A program made the translations under genes and the position numbers. From an uncultured Prevotellaceae bacterium (lineage in GTDB: Bacteria; Bacteroidota; Bacteroidia; Bacteroidales; Bacteroidaceae), in contig CACZBS010000001.1 in assembly GCA_902779455.1 (NCBI GenBank), positions 124,001 through 188,000 on the forward strand: 64,000 nucleotides of DNA, written 5' to 3'. Position 1 is the stretch's first letter, and each line of letters opens with the position of its first letter. Under the pieces are notes generated by a model, which was given only the letters and a program-made list of their open reading frames with translations, made no database searches and was not told the DNA's origin. This document shows positions 25,412 to 34,287 of this stretch, piece by piece.

Positions 25412-27355
25412 ATGAAACGTACTTTAATGCTCGCCCTCATGATGGGCACATTGACAATGAACGCAGCAAAAAGTGTGAAGACCACAGTCAGCCGAATCGA
25501 TCCCACTGACTGGTATGTCGGCATGAAGAACCCGCAGCTCCAGCTGATGGTCTACGGACAGGGCATCCGCGACGTGAAGTCGGTCACGACCGACTATCCC
25601 GGCGTCACGGTCGACAGCCTTGTGCGCCTCGATTCGCCCAACTATCTGCTGGTCTATCTCAACCTGCGCGATGCAAAGGCGGGGACGATGACCCTCAACT
25701 TCGACAAGCGGAAGGTCAGCTATGAGCTGAAGCAACGCGCCATGAGCGGGGCGGAGCGCCGTGGCTTCGACATCGGCGACGTGCTCTACCTGCTGATGCC
25801 CGACCGCTTCGCCTCCGGCCGTCAGGACAACGACCAGATTCAGGGCATGAATGCATACCATAATGACCGCTCGCAGCCCTCGCTGCGCCACGGCGGCGAC
25901 ATGGAGGGCATCCGCCAGCACCTGGACTACTTCACGGAGCTGGGCGTGACGGCCCTGTGGTTCACCCCCGTTCTGGAGAATAATTCGCCCGACACGCCCA
26001 ACGGCTATTCCACCTATCATGGCTATGCCACCACCGATTATTATAAGGTGGACCCACGTTTCGGCACCAACGAGGAGTATCGTCAGCTCATTCGTGAAGC
26101 CCACGCGAAGGGGCTGAAGGTCGTGATGGACATGATCTTCAACCACTGCGGATTCGAGCATCCGTGGGTCAGCGACATGCCGTCGAAGGACTGGCTCAAC
26201 ACGCCCGAATGGCTCAGCGAGAAACAGTCGGGGCGCGACCCCATGACGGGCTTCACGGCCAATGCCGACGGCAGTGAGCCTGCCAAGAGCGCTTATCTGC
26301 AGACGAGCTATAAGCTGACACCCGTCGTCGACCCTTATGCCTCGACGGTGGATCTGAAGGAGACAACCGAAGGGTGGTTTGTGCCCTCCATGCCCGACCT
26401 GAACCAGCGCAACCCCCACCTGATGCGCTATCTCATCCAGAACAGCATCTGGTGGATTGAGTCGGCTGGCATCGACGGCATCCGCATGGACACCTATCCC
26501 TACGCCTTCCGCGAGCCGATGGCCCAGTGGATGAAAGAGCTCGACGAGGAGTATCCGAACTTCAACACCGTTGGCGAGACGTGGGTCACGGAGCCTGCCT
26601 ATACCGCTGCCTGGCAAAAGGACTCGAAGCTGTCGGAGCAGAACTCATACCTCAAGACCGTCATGGACTTCTCCTTCTTCGACAAGCTCAACCAGGCCAA
26701 GCACGAGGAGACCGACGCATGGTGGCAGGGTCTGAACCGCATCTACAACTCGTTCGTCTACGACTACCTCTATCCCAACCCCTCGAGCGTACTGGCCTTC
26801 ATCGAGAACCACGACACCGACCGGTTCCTCGCCGAGGGGCGCGACTCGCTCATGCTCAAGCAGGCGCTGGCCTTGCTGCTCACCGTTCGCCGCATCCCGC
26901 AGCTTTACTATGGCACCGAGGTGATGATGAACGGCACGAAGGAGGTGACCGACGGCAACGTCCGAAAAGACTTCCCTGGCGGCTTCCCTGGCGACGCCCA
27001 CAACTGCTTCACCCGCGAGGGCCGCACCAAGGCCGAGCAGGGCATGTTCGCCTGGCTGAGCCGCCTGCTGCACTGGCGGCAGGGCAACCGCGTCATCTCG
27101 GAGGGCTCGCAGACGCACTTCATACCCTATAACGGCATTTATGTCATTGCCCGCCAGTGGCAGCGCCACACGGTGCTCACGGTGCTCAACGGCACGTCGA
27201 AGCCGGCCACGATGGAGGTGGCCCGCTATCAGGAGGTCATCGGCAAGACCTCGCGTGTGAAGGACGTCGCGACCCAGCGCTATTATGACCTGTCGAAGAA
27301 CATTGAGCTGAAGCCTCGCCAGTCGCTCGTACTGGAATATACAATGGAAGAATAA
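25412..27355 (+). CDS. GH13 alpha-glucan hydrolase (SusA-like neopullulanase/cyclomaltodextrinase)
   Basis: 647 residues with a signal peptide (MKRTLMLALMMGTLTMNAAKS), so periplasmic. An N-terminal Ig-like domain (about 25-110) matches the cyclomaltodextrinase N-domain type. The (beta/alpha)8 domain has region I DMIFNHCG, region II GIRMDTYPY with nucleophile D360, region III VGETWV with acid E389, and region IV FIENHDTDR with D468. A C-terminal beta domain follows. It would cleave malto-oligosaccharides or pullulan. There is no SusC, SusD or SusR gene nearby, so it is outside a standard sus locus. A GH43-like gene follows after 23 bp. Confidence 0.92.
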   Translation: MKRTLMLALMMGTLTMNAAKSVKTTVSRIDPTDWYVGMKNPQLQLMVYGQGIRDVKSVTTDYPGVTVDSLVRLDSPNYLLVYLNLRDAKAGTMTLNFDKRKVSYELKQRAMSGAERRGFDIGDVLYLLMPDRFASGRQDNDQIQGMNAYHNDRSQPSLRHGGDMEGIRQHLDYFTELGVTALWFTPVLENNSPDTPNGYSTYHGYATTDYYKVDPRFGTNEEYRQLIREAHAKGLKVVMDMIFNHCGFEHPWVSDMPSKDWLNTPEWLSEKQSGRDPMTGFTANADGSEPAKSAYLQTSYKLTPVVDPYASTVDLKETTEGWFVPSMPDLNQRNPHLMRYLIQNSIWWIESAGIDGIRMDTYPYAFREPMAQWMKELDEEYPNFNTVGETWVTEPAYTAAWQKDSKLSEQNSYLKTVMDFSFFDKLNQAKHEETDAWWQGLNRIYNSFVYDYLYPNPSSVLAFIENHDTDRFLAEGRDSLMLKQALALLLTVRRIPQLYYGTEVMMNGTKEVTDGNVRKDFPGGFPGDAHNCFTREGRTKAEQGMFAWLSRLLHWRQGNRVISEGSQTHFIPYNGIYVIARQWQRHTVLTVLNGTSKPATMEVARYQEVIGKTSRVKDVATQRYYDLSKNIELKPRQSLVLEYTMEE

Positions 27356-27378
27356 TCATCAAACTTATTGAGTATACA

Positions 27379-28416
27379 ATGAAGAAACTACTGACACTGG
27401 CAGGCTTCGTGCTTGCCGCAATGACCACGCAGGCACAGAACATCCAGCGTGGCGACTATGGCTATCTCTACTGTCACATGAGCGACCGCGGCGAATACAC
27501 CGCCTATGCCCTCAGCCGCGACGGCTACCACTACGAGGACATCATCGGTGGCGACCCCATCATGGATCCCAAGGAGCATGCTCGCATCGAGGGCGGACAG
27601 CGCGATGCATATATCACCCGGTCATGGGACGGCAAGGGCTTCGTCATGGTGACCACTGACATGTGTGTGGCCAAGTCGCACAAGTGGGACAACTACGGCA
27701 TCGACCTGCTGCGCTCCGACGACCTCATCCACTGGGAGAGCGTCACCTTCGACTATCGCAAGGGCACGCAGATCTTCTGCGACCCTGAGTCGAAAAGCGT
27801 CTATCGCGATTGGTCGACCATCAACCGCGTCTGGGCACCGCAGATCTTCTGGGACCCTGACTATCGCTGGCCTAACGGTGAGTGGGGCGGCTACATGATC
27901 TACTACTCGATGCTCAACCGCCCCGAGGAGCAGTACGACCGCATGTACTACAGCTATGCCGACAAGTCGTTCACCCGTCTGACCCAGCCGCGCCTGCTCT
28001 TCGACTGGGGCTATGCCACCATCGATGCCGACATCAACCTGCTCAGCGACGGCCTCTATCACATGCTCATCAAGAAGGAGGGCGGCAAGCCTGGCATCTA
28101 TACGGCCACTTCCGAGCACCTGACCTACGGCTGGGGCGAGCCTGTCGACGACGACTACGTCTCGTTTGAGGGCAAGAAGAACTGCGAGGGCTCCAGCGCT
28201 TTCCAGCTCATCGGCGACCCGACCTGGCGCGTGGCCTACATCCAGTACAGCGACAACCCCAAGCACTATCGCATCTGCAAAGCCGACGAGCATCTGCGAG
28301 GCTTCCATGACCCCGTCGACATCGAGGGCGTCACGGGTCCGCAGCACGGCTCATTCATGCGGCTGACCAAAAAGGAGTACAAGCGCCTGCAGAAGTGGAG
28401 TGCGAAGAGGAATTGA
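27379..28416 (+). CDS. Secreted GH43-like (five-bladed beta-propeller) glycosidase
   Basis: 345 residues with a signal peptide ending near AAMTTQAQ. It has repeated beta-propeller signatures of the GH43/GH32/GH117 fold: YTAYALSRDGYHYED, LRSDDLIHWESVTFDY, RVWAPQIFWDPDY, GYMIYYSMLN. Acidic residues in GYATIDADINLL and KNCEGSSAFQLIG are candidates for the catalytic set, but I cannot assign a subfamily or substrate. It is probably in an operon with the GH13 gene 23 bp upstream. Its TGA stop is the first codon of a heptamer inverted repeat. Confidence 0.75.
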   Translation: MKKLLTLAGFVLAAMTTQAQNIQRGDYGYLYCHMSDRGEYTAYALSRDGYHYEDIIGGDPIMDPKEHARIEGGQRDAYITRSWDGKGFVMVTTDMCVAKSHKWDNYGIDLLRSDDLIHWESVTFDYRKGTQIFCDPESKSVYRDWSTINRVWAPQIFWDPDYRWPNGEWGGYMIYYSMLNRPEEQYDRMYYSYADKSFTRLTQPRLLFDWGYATIDADINLLSDGLYHMLIKKEGGKPGIYTATSEHLTYGWGEPVDDDYVSFEGKKNCEGSSAFQLIGDPTWRVAYIQYSDNPKHYRICKADEHLRGFHDPVDIEGVTGPQHGSFMRLTKKEYKRLQKWSAKRN

Positions 28417-28523
28417 GAACTGAGAGTTGAGAACTGAGAGTTGAGAACTGAGAACTGAGAGGTATGATTACTTATAAACGACAAGTCTAATCATACCTCT
28501 CAGTTCTCAGTTCTCAACTCTCA
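28413..28523. repeat. Heptamer-built inverted repeat between convergent genes
   Basis: The left side is a tandem of 7-bp units GAGAACT/GAGAGTT. A perfect 36-bp inverted repeat (28435-28470 with 28488-28523) encloses a 17-bp loop. It starts at the stop codon of the GH43-like gene and contains the stop codon of the AraC gene (28514-28516), so it could act as a two-way terminator. Confidence 0.9.
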
Positions 28524-29419
28524 CTTCTTTTATATTCCATCGGCGTCAGCCCTGTCATCCGCTTGAAATATTTGCTGAAGAACGACGGGGTGGGGAAGTG
28601 CATCTCGTCGGCTATCTGTGCGGCACTCTTCTCTGTATGGCGCAACTCCACCTTGGCACGCATCATGATGGCATCGTCAATCCATGCTTTGGCAGTCCTG
28701 CCGCTGGCCTGGCGGATGACGGTGCCGAGATAACGCTCGGTGAGGCACATCTTCTGAGCGTAGAAGCTCAGCTGATGTTCATGCTGACAGTGGCGGTTGA
28801 CGAGATAGATGAAGCGGTCGAAGATGGTCTGCTCGCGCGACATCAGGGATTGCTGCCTGTCGATATAGCGCTGGTATAGTCCGTCGTAGAGGTGCATCTG
28901 AGCTGCGACGAGGGCGCTGACCGTCTGGCGGTTGTAGTCGGGCTGATGGACGACGTGCCACAAGGTGTCGATGATGCGTCGGGCGGTGTCGAGGTCTGCT
29001 TCGTCGGCTAGCAGTTGGAAGTCGCGCATCTGACCATTGAAAGCCGATGGCAGCTGCCCTGGTGCAAAGGGCATGGGGAAGAGGGGCGACAGCCCGATGC
29101 CGCACAACTCTACGTCGGGCGAGATGCTCACAGGGCTGAGTATGGAGCCAGGTCCGATGAAGACCAGCGTGCCAGGCGTCAGGCGCTTCTCCACCAGGTT
29201 GAAGTTGGCAATGAGCTCTCCCCTCGTGATGATGCCCAGGCGGTGGTCGTCGATGACGAAGGGCGGCTGTTGCTGCATGACGAGGCGGAAGATGAGCGGA
29301 TCGCCCTGGACGATGGCTATCTCGCTGTTGATGAAGGCGTGCTCACGTAGCTGCTCGCCATAAGCATTAAAGATGTCGCGCATACGCGACAGACTCATGA
29401 GTTTTGGTTGCCTGTTCAT
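28514..29419 (-). CDS. AraC family transcriptional regulator
   Basis: 301 residues. The C-terminal about 100 residues carry the two helix-turn-helix motifs of the AraC/XylS family, ending in SAAQIADEMHFPTPSFFSKYFKRMTGLTPMEY, the usual signature. The N-terminal part (about 1-180) resembles a cupin-type sensing domain (GIITRGELIANFNL...PGTLVFIGPGS). It is divergent from the TolC-HlyD-ABC operon and may control it (inference from position). The last codons and the stop lie in the right arm of the inverted repeat at 28413-28523. Confidence 0.9.
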   Translation of the reverse strand: MNRQPKLMSLSRMRDIFNAYGEQLREHAFINSEIAIVQGDPLIFRLVMQQQPPFVIDDHRLGIITRGELIANFNLVEKRLTPGTLVFIGPGSILSPVSISPDVELCGIGLSPLFPMPFAPGQLPSAFNGQMRDFQLLADEADLDTARRIIDTLWHVVHQPDYNRQTVSALVAAQMHLYDGLYQRYIDRQQSLMSREQTIFDRFIYLVNRHCQHEHQLSFYAQKMCLTERYLGTVIRQASGRTAKAWIDDAIMMRAKVELRHTEKSAAQIADEMHFPTPSFFSKYFKRMTGLTPMEYKRSES

Positions 29420-29443
29420 AACGTATTACCTCCGTTTTGCTTG

Positions 29444-29451
29444 CAAAGATA
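29444..29451 (-). promoter_or_regulatory. -7 box of the AraC gene
   Basis: TATCTTTG on the minus strand, 24 bp before the AraC start codon. Confidence 0.55.
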
Positions 29452-29548
29452 ATGTTTTTTGCTGAAATATAATCAATAATTCCTGTCAATCGAACAAAAA
29501 GAACATTATTCAAGGGAAAGAGATAACGCCGGAACCAGCAAAAAGGCG

Positions 29549-29556
29549 TAACTTTG
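29549..29556 (+). promoter_or_regulatory. -7 box of the exporter operon
   Basis: TAACTTTG, 18 bp before the ATG at 29575. It covers the TTG at 29554, ruling that out as a start. Confidence 0.6.
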
Positions 29557-29574
29557 CAGCGGAATTCACAAACA

Positions 29575-30867
29575 ATGATTTTTTATATGCGACATTATCT
29601 CATCATGGCCATCGTGTTAGTGGCATCGCTGAAGGCTGCAGGCCAGACATTGCAGGAATGCCAGGAGGCGGCAGAGCGCAACTATCCGCTCATCCGTCAG
29701 TATGGGCTGATAGAACGGACGACGCAGCTCAGCGTGGAGAACATCCGCAAGGGCTGGCTTCCGCAGCTGTCGGCCATGGCTCAGGCCACGCTCCAGAGCG
29801 ACGTGACGGCCTTCCCCGACGAGCTGCAGACGCTCTATCAGCAGGCTGGCATCACGATGGAGGGACTGAAGCGCGACCAGTATCGTGTGGGCGTCGACAT
29901 CAGCCAGACCATCTTCGACGGCGGCGCCATCCGTCATCGCCAGGAGGTGACGCAAAGGCAGGGCGAGGTGGAACGGGCCGAGACCGCTGTGAGCCTCTAT
30001 GCCGTGCGCCAGCGCGTCATCGAGATGTACTTCGGACTGTTGCTCCTCGACGAGCAGATCCGGCTGAAGCAGGACCTGGCTAAGCTCCTGGAGGGGAGCG
30101 AGCAGAAGCTGGCCTCGATGTTCAATCGTGGCACGGCCGCTGAGAGCGACTATTTGGCCGTCAAGGCCGAGCGGCTGGGCGTGGAGCAGCAGCAGGAGAC
30201 GCTCCGGACGCAGCGGCAGTCGCTGGCCCGCGTGCTGAGCGCTTTCTGCGGCCTTGAGGTGTCGGCTCCTGAGAAGCCGGAGGCTATTGTTGCGTTGACA
30301 ACGCAACAGACAGTACAACAGCGGCCCGAACTGCAGGCCATCGACGCCCGCCTGCGCCTCTTCGATGCCCAGGAGGCGGCCCTCACTTCTGGCCTGCTGC
30401 CCAAGCTGAGCGTCTTTGCTCAGGGGTTCTATGGCTATCCGGGCTATAACATGTTTGAGGACATGATGCGGCGCCGCTGGTCGCTTAACGGCATGATCGG
30501 CGCCCGACTGACGTGGAACATCGGGGCGCTCTATACCCACCGCAACGACAAGTCGCGACTGCAGAGCCAGCGCGAGGCAGCCGAGGTGAGCCGCGAGGTG
30601 TTCCTGTTCAACAACCGGCTGGAGCAGATGCAACAGAGCGATGAGGCCGAGCGCTATCGCCAGCTGACGGAATCGGACGCCGAGATTGTCAGCCTGCGCG
30701 CCTCCGTGCGGCGTGCAGCCGAGTCGAAGCTGGCCCACGGCATCATCGACACGAACGATCTGGTGAAGGAGATGAACCTTGAGAGCGCAGCCCGCATCCA
30801 GCAGTCTGTGCACGAGATAGAGATGCTCAAAAAGATGTATGAACTGAAAATAACACGGAATAACTGA
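29575..30867 (+). CDS. TolC family outer-membrane efflux protein
   Basis: About 430 residues with a signal peptide (MRHYLIMAIVLVASLKAAGQ). It has two long coiled-coil halves typical of TolC, e.g. ISQTIFDGGAIRHRQEVTQRQ and LTWNIGALYTHRNDKSRLQSQ. The start is placed at 29575 because the upstream in-frame TTG lies in the -7 box; an ATG at 29587 is equally possible. It forms the outer-membrane duct of the exporter encoded by the next four genes. The stop overlaps the HlyD start by one base (TGATG). Confidence 0.9.
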   Translation: MIFYMRHYLIMAIVLVASLKAAGQTLQECQEAAERNYPLIRQYGLIERTTQLSVENIRKGWLPQLSAMAQATLQSDVTAFPDELQTLYQQAGITMEGLKRDQYRVGVDISQTIFDGGAIRHRQEVTQRQGEVERAETAVSLYAVRQRVIEMYFGLLLLDEQIRLKQDLAKLLEGSEQKLASMFNRGTAAESDYLAVKAERLGVEQQQETLRTQRQSLARVLSAFCGLEVSAPEKPEAIVALTTQQTVQQRPELQAIDARLRLFDAQEAALTSGLLPKLSVFAQGFYGYPGYNMFEDMMRRRWSLNGMIGARLTWNIGALYTHRNDKSRLQSQREAAEVSREVFLFNNRLEQMQQSDEAERYRQLTESDAEIVSLRASVRRAAESKLAHGIIDTNDLVKEMNLESAARIQQSVHEIEMLKKMYELKITRNN

Positions 30868-31766
30868 TGGGAAAGACAAAGATTCTTTGGGCCACTATGG
30901 CCCTGCTATGGTCCGCTTGCGGATCAGAGAAGAAAGACTACGACGCCACGGGCACGTTTGAGGCCACTGAGACCACCGTCTACGCCGAGCAGAGCGGCGC
31001 GCTGCTCACGTTCAGCATCGACGAGGGCGACAGTGTTGCGGCGGGCCAGGAGGTCGGACTGATAGACACCACCCAGCTCTGGCTGAAGGTCAGACAGCTG
31101 GAGGCCTCGAAGGCCGTCTATCAGAGCCAGAAGCCCGACGTCGAGGCACAGGTCAGCGCCACGCGCCAGCAGCTCAGCAAGGCTCGTCAGGAGCAGCAGC
31201 GCTATCGCGAGCTGGTGGCCGACGGGGCCGCTCCGTCCAAGATGCTCGACGACGCGACCAGCCAGGTGCAGCTCCTGCAGCGCCAGCTTGAGGCCCAGCT
31301 GTCGGCCCTGCGCACGACGACGCGCTCGCTCGACCGCCAGACGGATGCCGCCGATGCACAGCGGGCCCAGCTGCTCGACCAGTTGTCAAAGTGTCGTGTC
31401 GTGGCTCCGATGTCCGGCTGCGTCCTTGAGAAGTACGCCGAGCGGGGCGAGTTCGTCGCCGTGGGCAAGCCGCTGTTCAAGATGGCCGATACGGAGCACA
31501 TGTACATCCGTGCCTACGTCACGACGGCCCAGCTGCAGCACGTCCGTCTGGGCCAGGCGGCCAAGGTGTTTGCCGACTATGGCGACGGCCAGCGTCGCGA
31601 GTACGAAGGGCGTGTCAGCTGGATCTCGAGCCGATCGGAGTTCACGCCGAAGACCATCCTGACCGACGACGAGCGGGCCGACCTGGTCTATGCCATCAAG
31701 GTGAGCGTCAGGAGCGACGGCTATGTCAAGATAGGCATGTATGGCGAAGTGAAGTTTGCGGAATGA
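30867..31766 (+). CDS. HlyD-type periplasmic adaptor lipoprotein
   Basis: 299 residues with a lipoprotein signal (LLWSAC, lipidated Cys near residue 18). Biotinyl-lipoyl halves flank a long coiled coil: AEQSGALLTFSIDEGDSVAAGQEVGLIDTTQLW at the N side and SKCRVVAPMSGCVLEKYAERGEFVAVGKPLFKMAD after the hairpin. It should bridge the inner-membrane ABC permeases and TolC. It overlaps the ATPase gene by 4 bp. Resembles YbhG of E. coli in operon context. Confidence 0.9.
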   Translation: MGKTKILWATMALLWSACGSEKKDYDATGTFEATETTVYAEQSGALLTFSIDEGDSVAAGQEVGLIDTTQLWLKVRQLEASKAVYQSQKPDVEAQVSATRQQLSKARQEQQRYRELVADGAAPSKMLDDATSQVQLLQRQLEAQLSALRTTTRSLDRQTDAADAQRAQLLDQLSKCRVVAPMSGCVLEKYAERGEFVAVGKPLFKMADTEHMYIRAYVTTAQLQHVRLGQAAKVFADYGDGQRREYEGRVSWISSRSEFTPKTILTDDERADLVYAIKVSVRSDGYVKIGMYGEVKFAE

Positions 31767-33223
31767 TAGACGTAAGAGGCATATCGAAGAGCTATGGCCG
31801 CGTGAAGGCGCTCAGCGACGTGACGTTCAGCGTCGGGCGGGGTGAGGTGTTCGGACTCATCGGCCCTGACGGAGCGGGCAAGACGTCGCTCTTCCGCATC
31901 CTCTGCTCCCTGTTGCTGCCCGACGGCGGTACGGCCACGGTCGACGGCTACGACGTGGTCAGCCAGATGCGCCAGGTGCGCCGGCTCGTGGGCTACATGC
32001 CGGGGCGCTTCTCGCTCTATCAGGACCTGACGGTCAGGGAGAACCTTGAGTTCTTTGCCACCATCTTCGGCACCACCGTCGATGAAGGCTACGACAGCAT
32101 CCGCGCCATCTACTCGCAGATTGAGCGCTTCAGCAACCGAAAGGCGGGAGCCCTCTCGGGCGGCATGAAGCAGAAGCTGGCCCTGTCGTGCGCCCTGATT
32201 CATCAGCCCCGCGTGCTCTTTCTCGACGAGCCGACCACGGGCGTCGACCCTGTCAGCCGCAAGGAGCTCTGGGCCATGCTCGCCACGCTCAAGGAGCGCG
32301 ACATCACGATCGTCGCCTCGACGCCCTATCTCGACGAGATCCGCTGCTGTGAGCGCGTGGCCTTCCTCAGCGAGGGCCATGTGCAGGGCATCGGCACGCC
32401 AGAGGCCATCCTCGACCGCTTTGCCGACGTCTTCTGTCCCCCAGGGCTTGAGAAAGAATCCGGGGCAGGGGCGGACAGCGCTGCCGAGACGGTCATCGAG
32501 GTGGAGCATCTGATGAAGGCCTTTGGCACGTTCCATGCTGTCGATGACATCTCGTTTAAGGTGAACAGGGGCGAGATATTCGGATTCCTCGGCGCCAACG
32601 GAGCCGGCAAGACGACAGCCATGCACATGCTGACAGGACTGAACCAGCCGACGAGCGGCCGCGGCCGTGTGGCCGGCTTCGACATCAGCACGGAGTATGA
32701 GCAGGTGAAGCGCCACATCGGCTACATGAGCCAGCGCTTCTCGCTCTACGACGACCTGACGGTGCGCGAGAACATCCGGCTCTTCGGAGGCATCTACGGG
32801 ATGAAGGACGACGAGATACGCCGCAAGACCGACCGCGTGCTCAGCGAGCTGCAGTTCAGTGACCACGCCGACGACCTGGTCGGCAGCCTGCCACTAGGCT
32901 GGAAGCAGAAGCTGGCCTTCACCGTCAGCATCTTCCACGATCCGTCGATCGTCTTCCTCGACGAGCCTACGGGCGGCGTCGACCCGGCCACGCGGCGCCA
33001 GTTCTGGCAGCTCATCTACGAGGCGGCCCGCCGCGGCATCACCGTCTTCGTGACCACCCACTACATGGACGAGGCCGAATATTGCGACCGCATCTCAATC
33101 ATGGTCGACGGCAAGATCAGCGCCATCGGCACGCCCAACGAGCTGAAGCGCCGCTACGGCCAGCCTGACATGGACCACGTCTTCACCCTCCTGGCCCGCC
33201 AGGCCAGGCGTTCAAGCGACTGA
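31763..33223 (+). CDS. ABC transporter ATPase with two nucleotide-binding domains (YbhF-like)
   Basis: 486 residues holding two ATPase domains. Domain 1: Walker A GPDGAGKT, signature LSGGMKQKL, Walker B VLFLDEPTTGVDP. Domain 2: Walker A GANGAGKT, a degenerate signature SLPLGWKQKLAF in place of LSGGQ, Walker B IVFLDEPTGGVDP, and H-loop TTHYMDEAEY. It powers export with the two single-domain permeases that follow. The altered second signature is seen in YbhF-type exporters. Starts within the HlyD stop (ATGA). Confidence 0.92.
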   Translation: MIDVRGISKSYGRVKALSDVTFSVGRGEVFGLIGPDGAGKTSLFRILCSLLLPDGGTATVDGYDVVSQMRQVRRLVGYMPGRFSLYQDLTVRENLEFFATIFGTTVDEGYDSIRAIYSQIERFSNRKAGALSGGMKQKLALSCALIHQPRVLFLDEPTTGVDPVSRKELWAMLATLKERDITIVASTPYLDEIRCCERVAFLSEGHVQGIGTPEAILDRFADVFCPPGLEKESGAGADSAAETVIEVEHLMKAFGTFHAVDDISFKVNRGEIFGFLGANGAGKTTAMHMLTGLNQPTSGRGRVAGFDISTEYEQVKRHIGYMSQRFSLYDDLTVRENIRLFGGIYGMKDDEIRRKTDRVLSELQFSDHADDLVGSLPLGWKQKLAFTVSIFHDPSIVFLDEPTGGVDPATRRQFWQLIYEAARRGITVFVTTHYMDEAEYCDRISIMVDGKISAIGTPNELKRRYGQPDMDHVFTLLARQARRSSD

Positions 33224-33234
33224 AAATAAACGAT

Positions 33235-34287
33235 ATGAAACCATTCCTCTCATTCGTCATCAAGGAGATGCGCCACATCCTGCGCGACCGCCGCACGATG
33301 CTCATCCTCTTCGGCATGCCCGTGGTGCTGATGCTCCTCTTCGGCTTTGCCATCACGACCGATGTGCGCAATGTGCGGACGGTCGTCGTCACGTCGCAGA
33401 TGAGCACTGAGACGCAGCAGGCCTTCGACCGCCTGTCCGCGTCCGACTACTTCACGCTGACGGCCACCGTAGGCACACCCGCCGAGGCTGAGCGACTGAT
33501 CAGAAGCCAGCATGCCGACCTGGCCGTCATTCCCGGCAGCGGCCACACGTGGCAGATCATGGTCGACGGCAGCGACCCCAACATGGCCCAGCAATGGAGC
33601 AGCTATGCGCAGCAGACCATCGTCAACCCGTCGGCGGCGCTGCTGCAGGTTAAGATGCTCTACAACCCCCAGATGCGCTCGGCCTACAACTTCGTGCCCG
33701 CCATCATGGGTATGCTCCTGCTGCTCATCTGCGCCATGATGACCTCCGTCTCCATCGTCCGCGAGAAGGAGCGGGGCACGATGGAGGTGCTTCTCGTCTC
33801 GCCCGTGCGCCCCCTGATGATCATCGTGGCCAAGGCCGTGCCCTATCTGCTGCAGGCGCTGCTCATCCTGGCCGTCATCCTGACGATGTCGTGGGCCGTG
33901 CTCGACGTGCCGCTGGCCAGCTCGCTGGTGTGGATCGTGGGCGTCTCGCTCATCTATATCATGCTGGCGCTGGCCCTGGGGCTGCTCATCTCGAATGTCG
34001 CACAGACCCAGTTTGTCGCCCTGCTCGTCTCGGCCATGGTGCTGCTGCTGCCGACGGTGATGCTCTCGGGCATGCTCTTCCCCGTCGAGTCGATGCCGCG
34101 CGTGCTGCAATGGGTGGCGGCCGTCGTCCCTCCGCGCTATTACATCCAGGCCATGCGCAAGCTGATGATCATGGGCGTGGGCATCCGCGAGGTGCTGCCC
34201 GAGGTCGGCTTCCTCTGTGGCGCTACCGCCCTGCTGCTTTTCGTTGCTCTCAAGAAGTTCAACCAACGTCTGTCCACTGCCGTATGA
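33235..34287 (+). CDS. ABC-2 type permease
   Basis: 350 residues with one N-terminal membrane helix (after KEMRHILRDRRTMLILFGMPVVLMLLFGFAI), a periplasmic domain of about 150 residues, then five membrane helices containing the ABC-2 motif VSIVREKERGTMEVLLVSPVRPL. One half of the transmembrane pore; the partner permease starts within its stop codon (ATGA). The cargo is unknown; YbhFSR-type systems are tied to drugs or other hydrophobic compounds. Confidence 0.9.
   Translation: MKPFLSFVIKEMRHILRDRRTMLILFGMPVVLMLLFGFAITTDVRNVRTVVVTSQMSTETQQAFDRLSASDYFTLTATVGTPAEAERLIRSQHADLAVIPGSGHTWQIMVDGSDPNMAQQWSSYAQQTIVNPSAALLQVKMLYNPQMRSAYNFVPAIMGMLLLLICAMMTSVSIVREKERGTMEVLLVSPVRPLMIIVAKAVPYLLQALLILAVILTMSWAVLDVPLASSLVWIVGVSLIYIMLALALGLLISNVAQTQFVALLVSAMVLLLPTVMLSGMLFPVESMPRVLQWVAAVVPPRYYIQAMRKLMIMGVGIREVLPEVGFLCGATALLLFVALKKFNQRLSTAV

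Noticed and set aside
33891..34283. 131-codon N-terminal extension of the second permease gene
   Set aside because: It lies in another frame of the first permease gene and is Arg/Ala/His-rich; MTTLRYLIWKEF at 34284 is the natural start.
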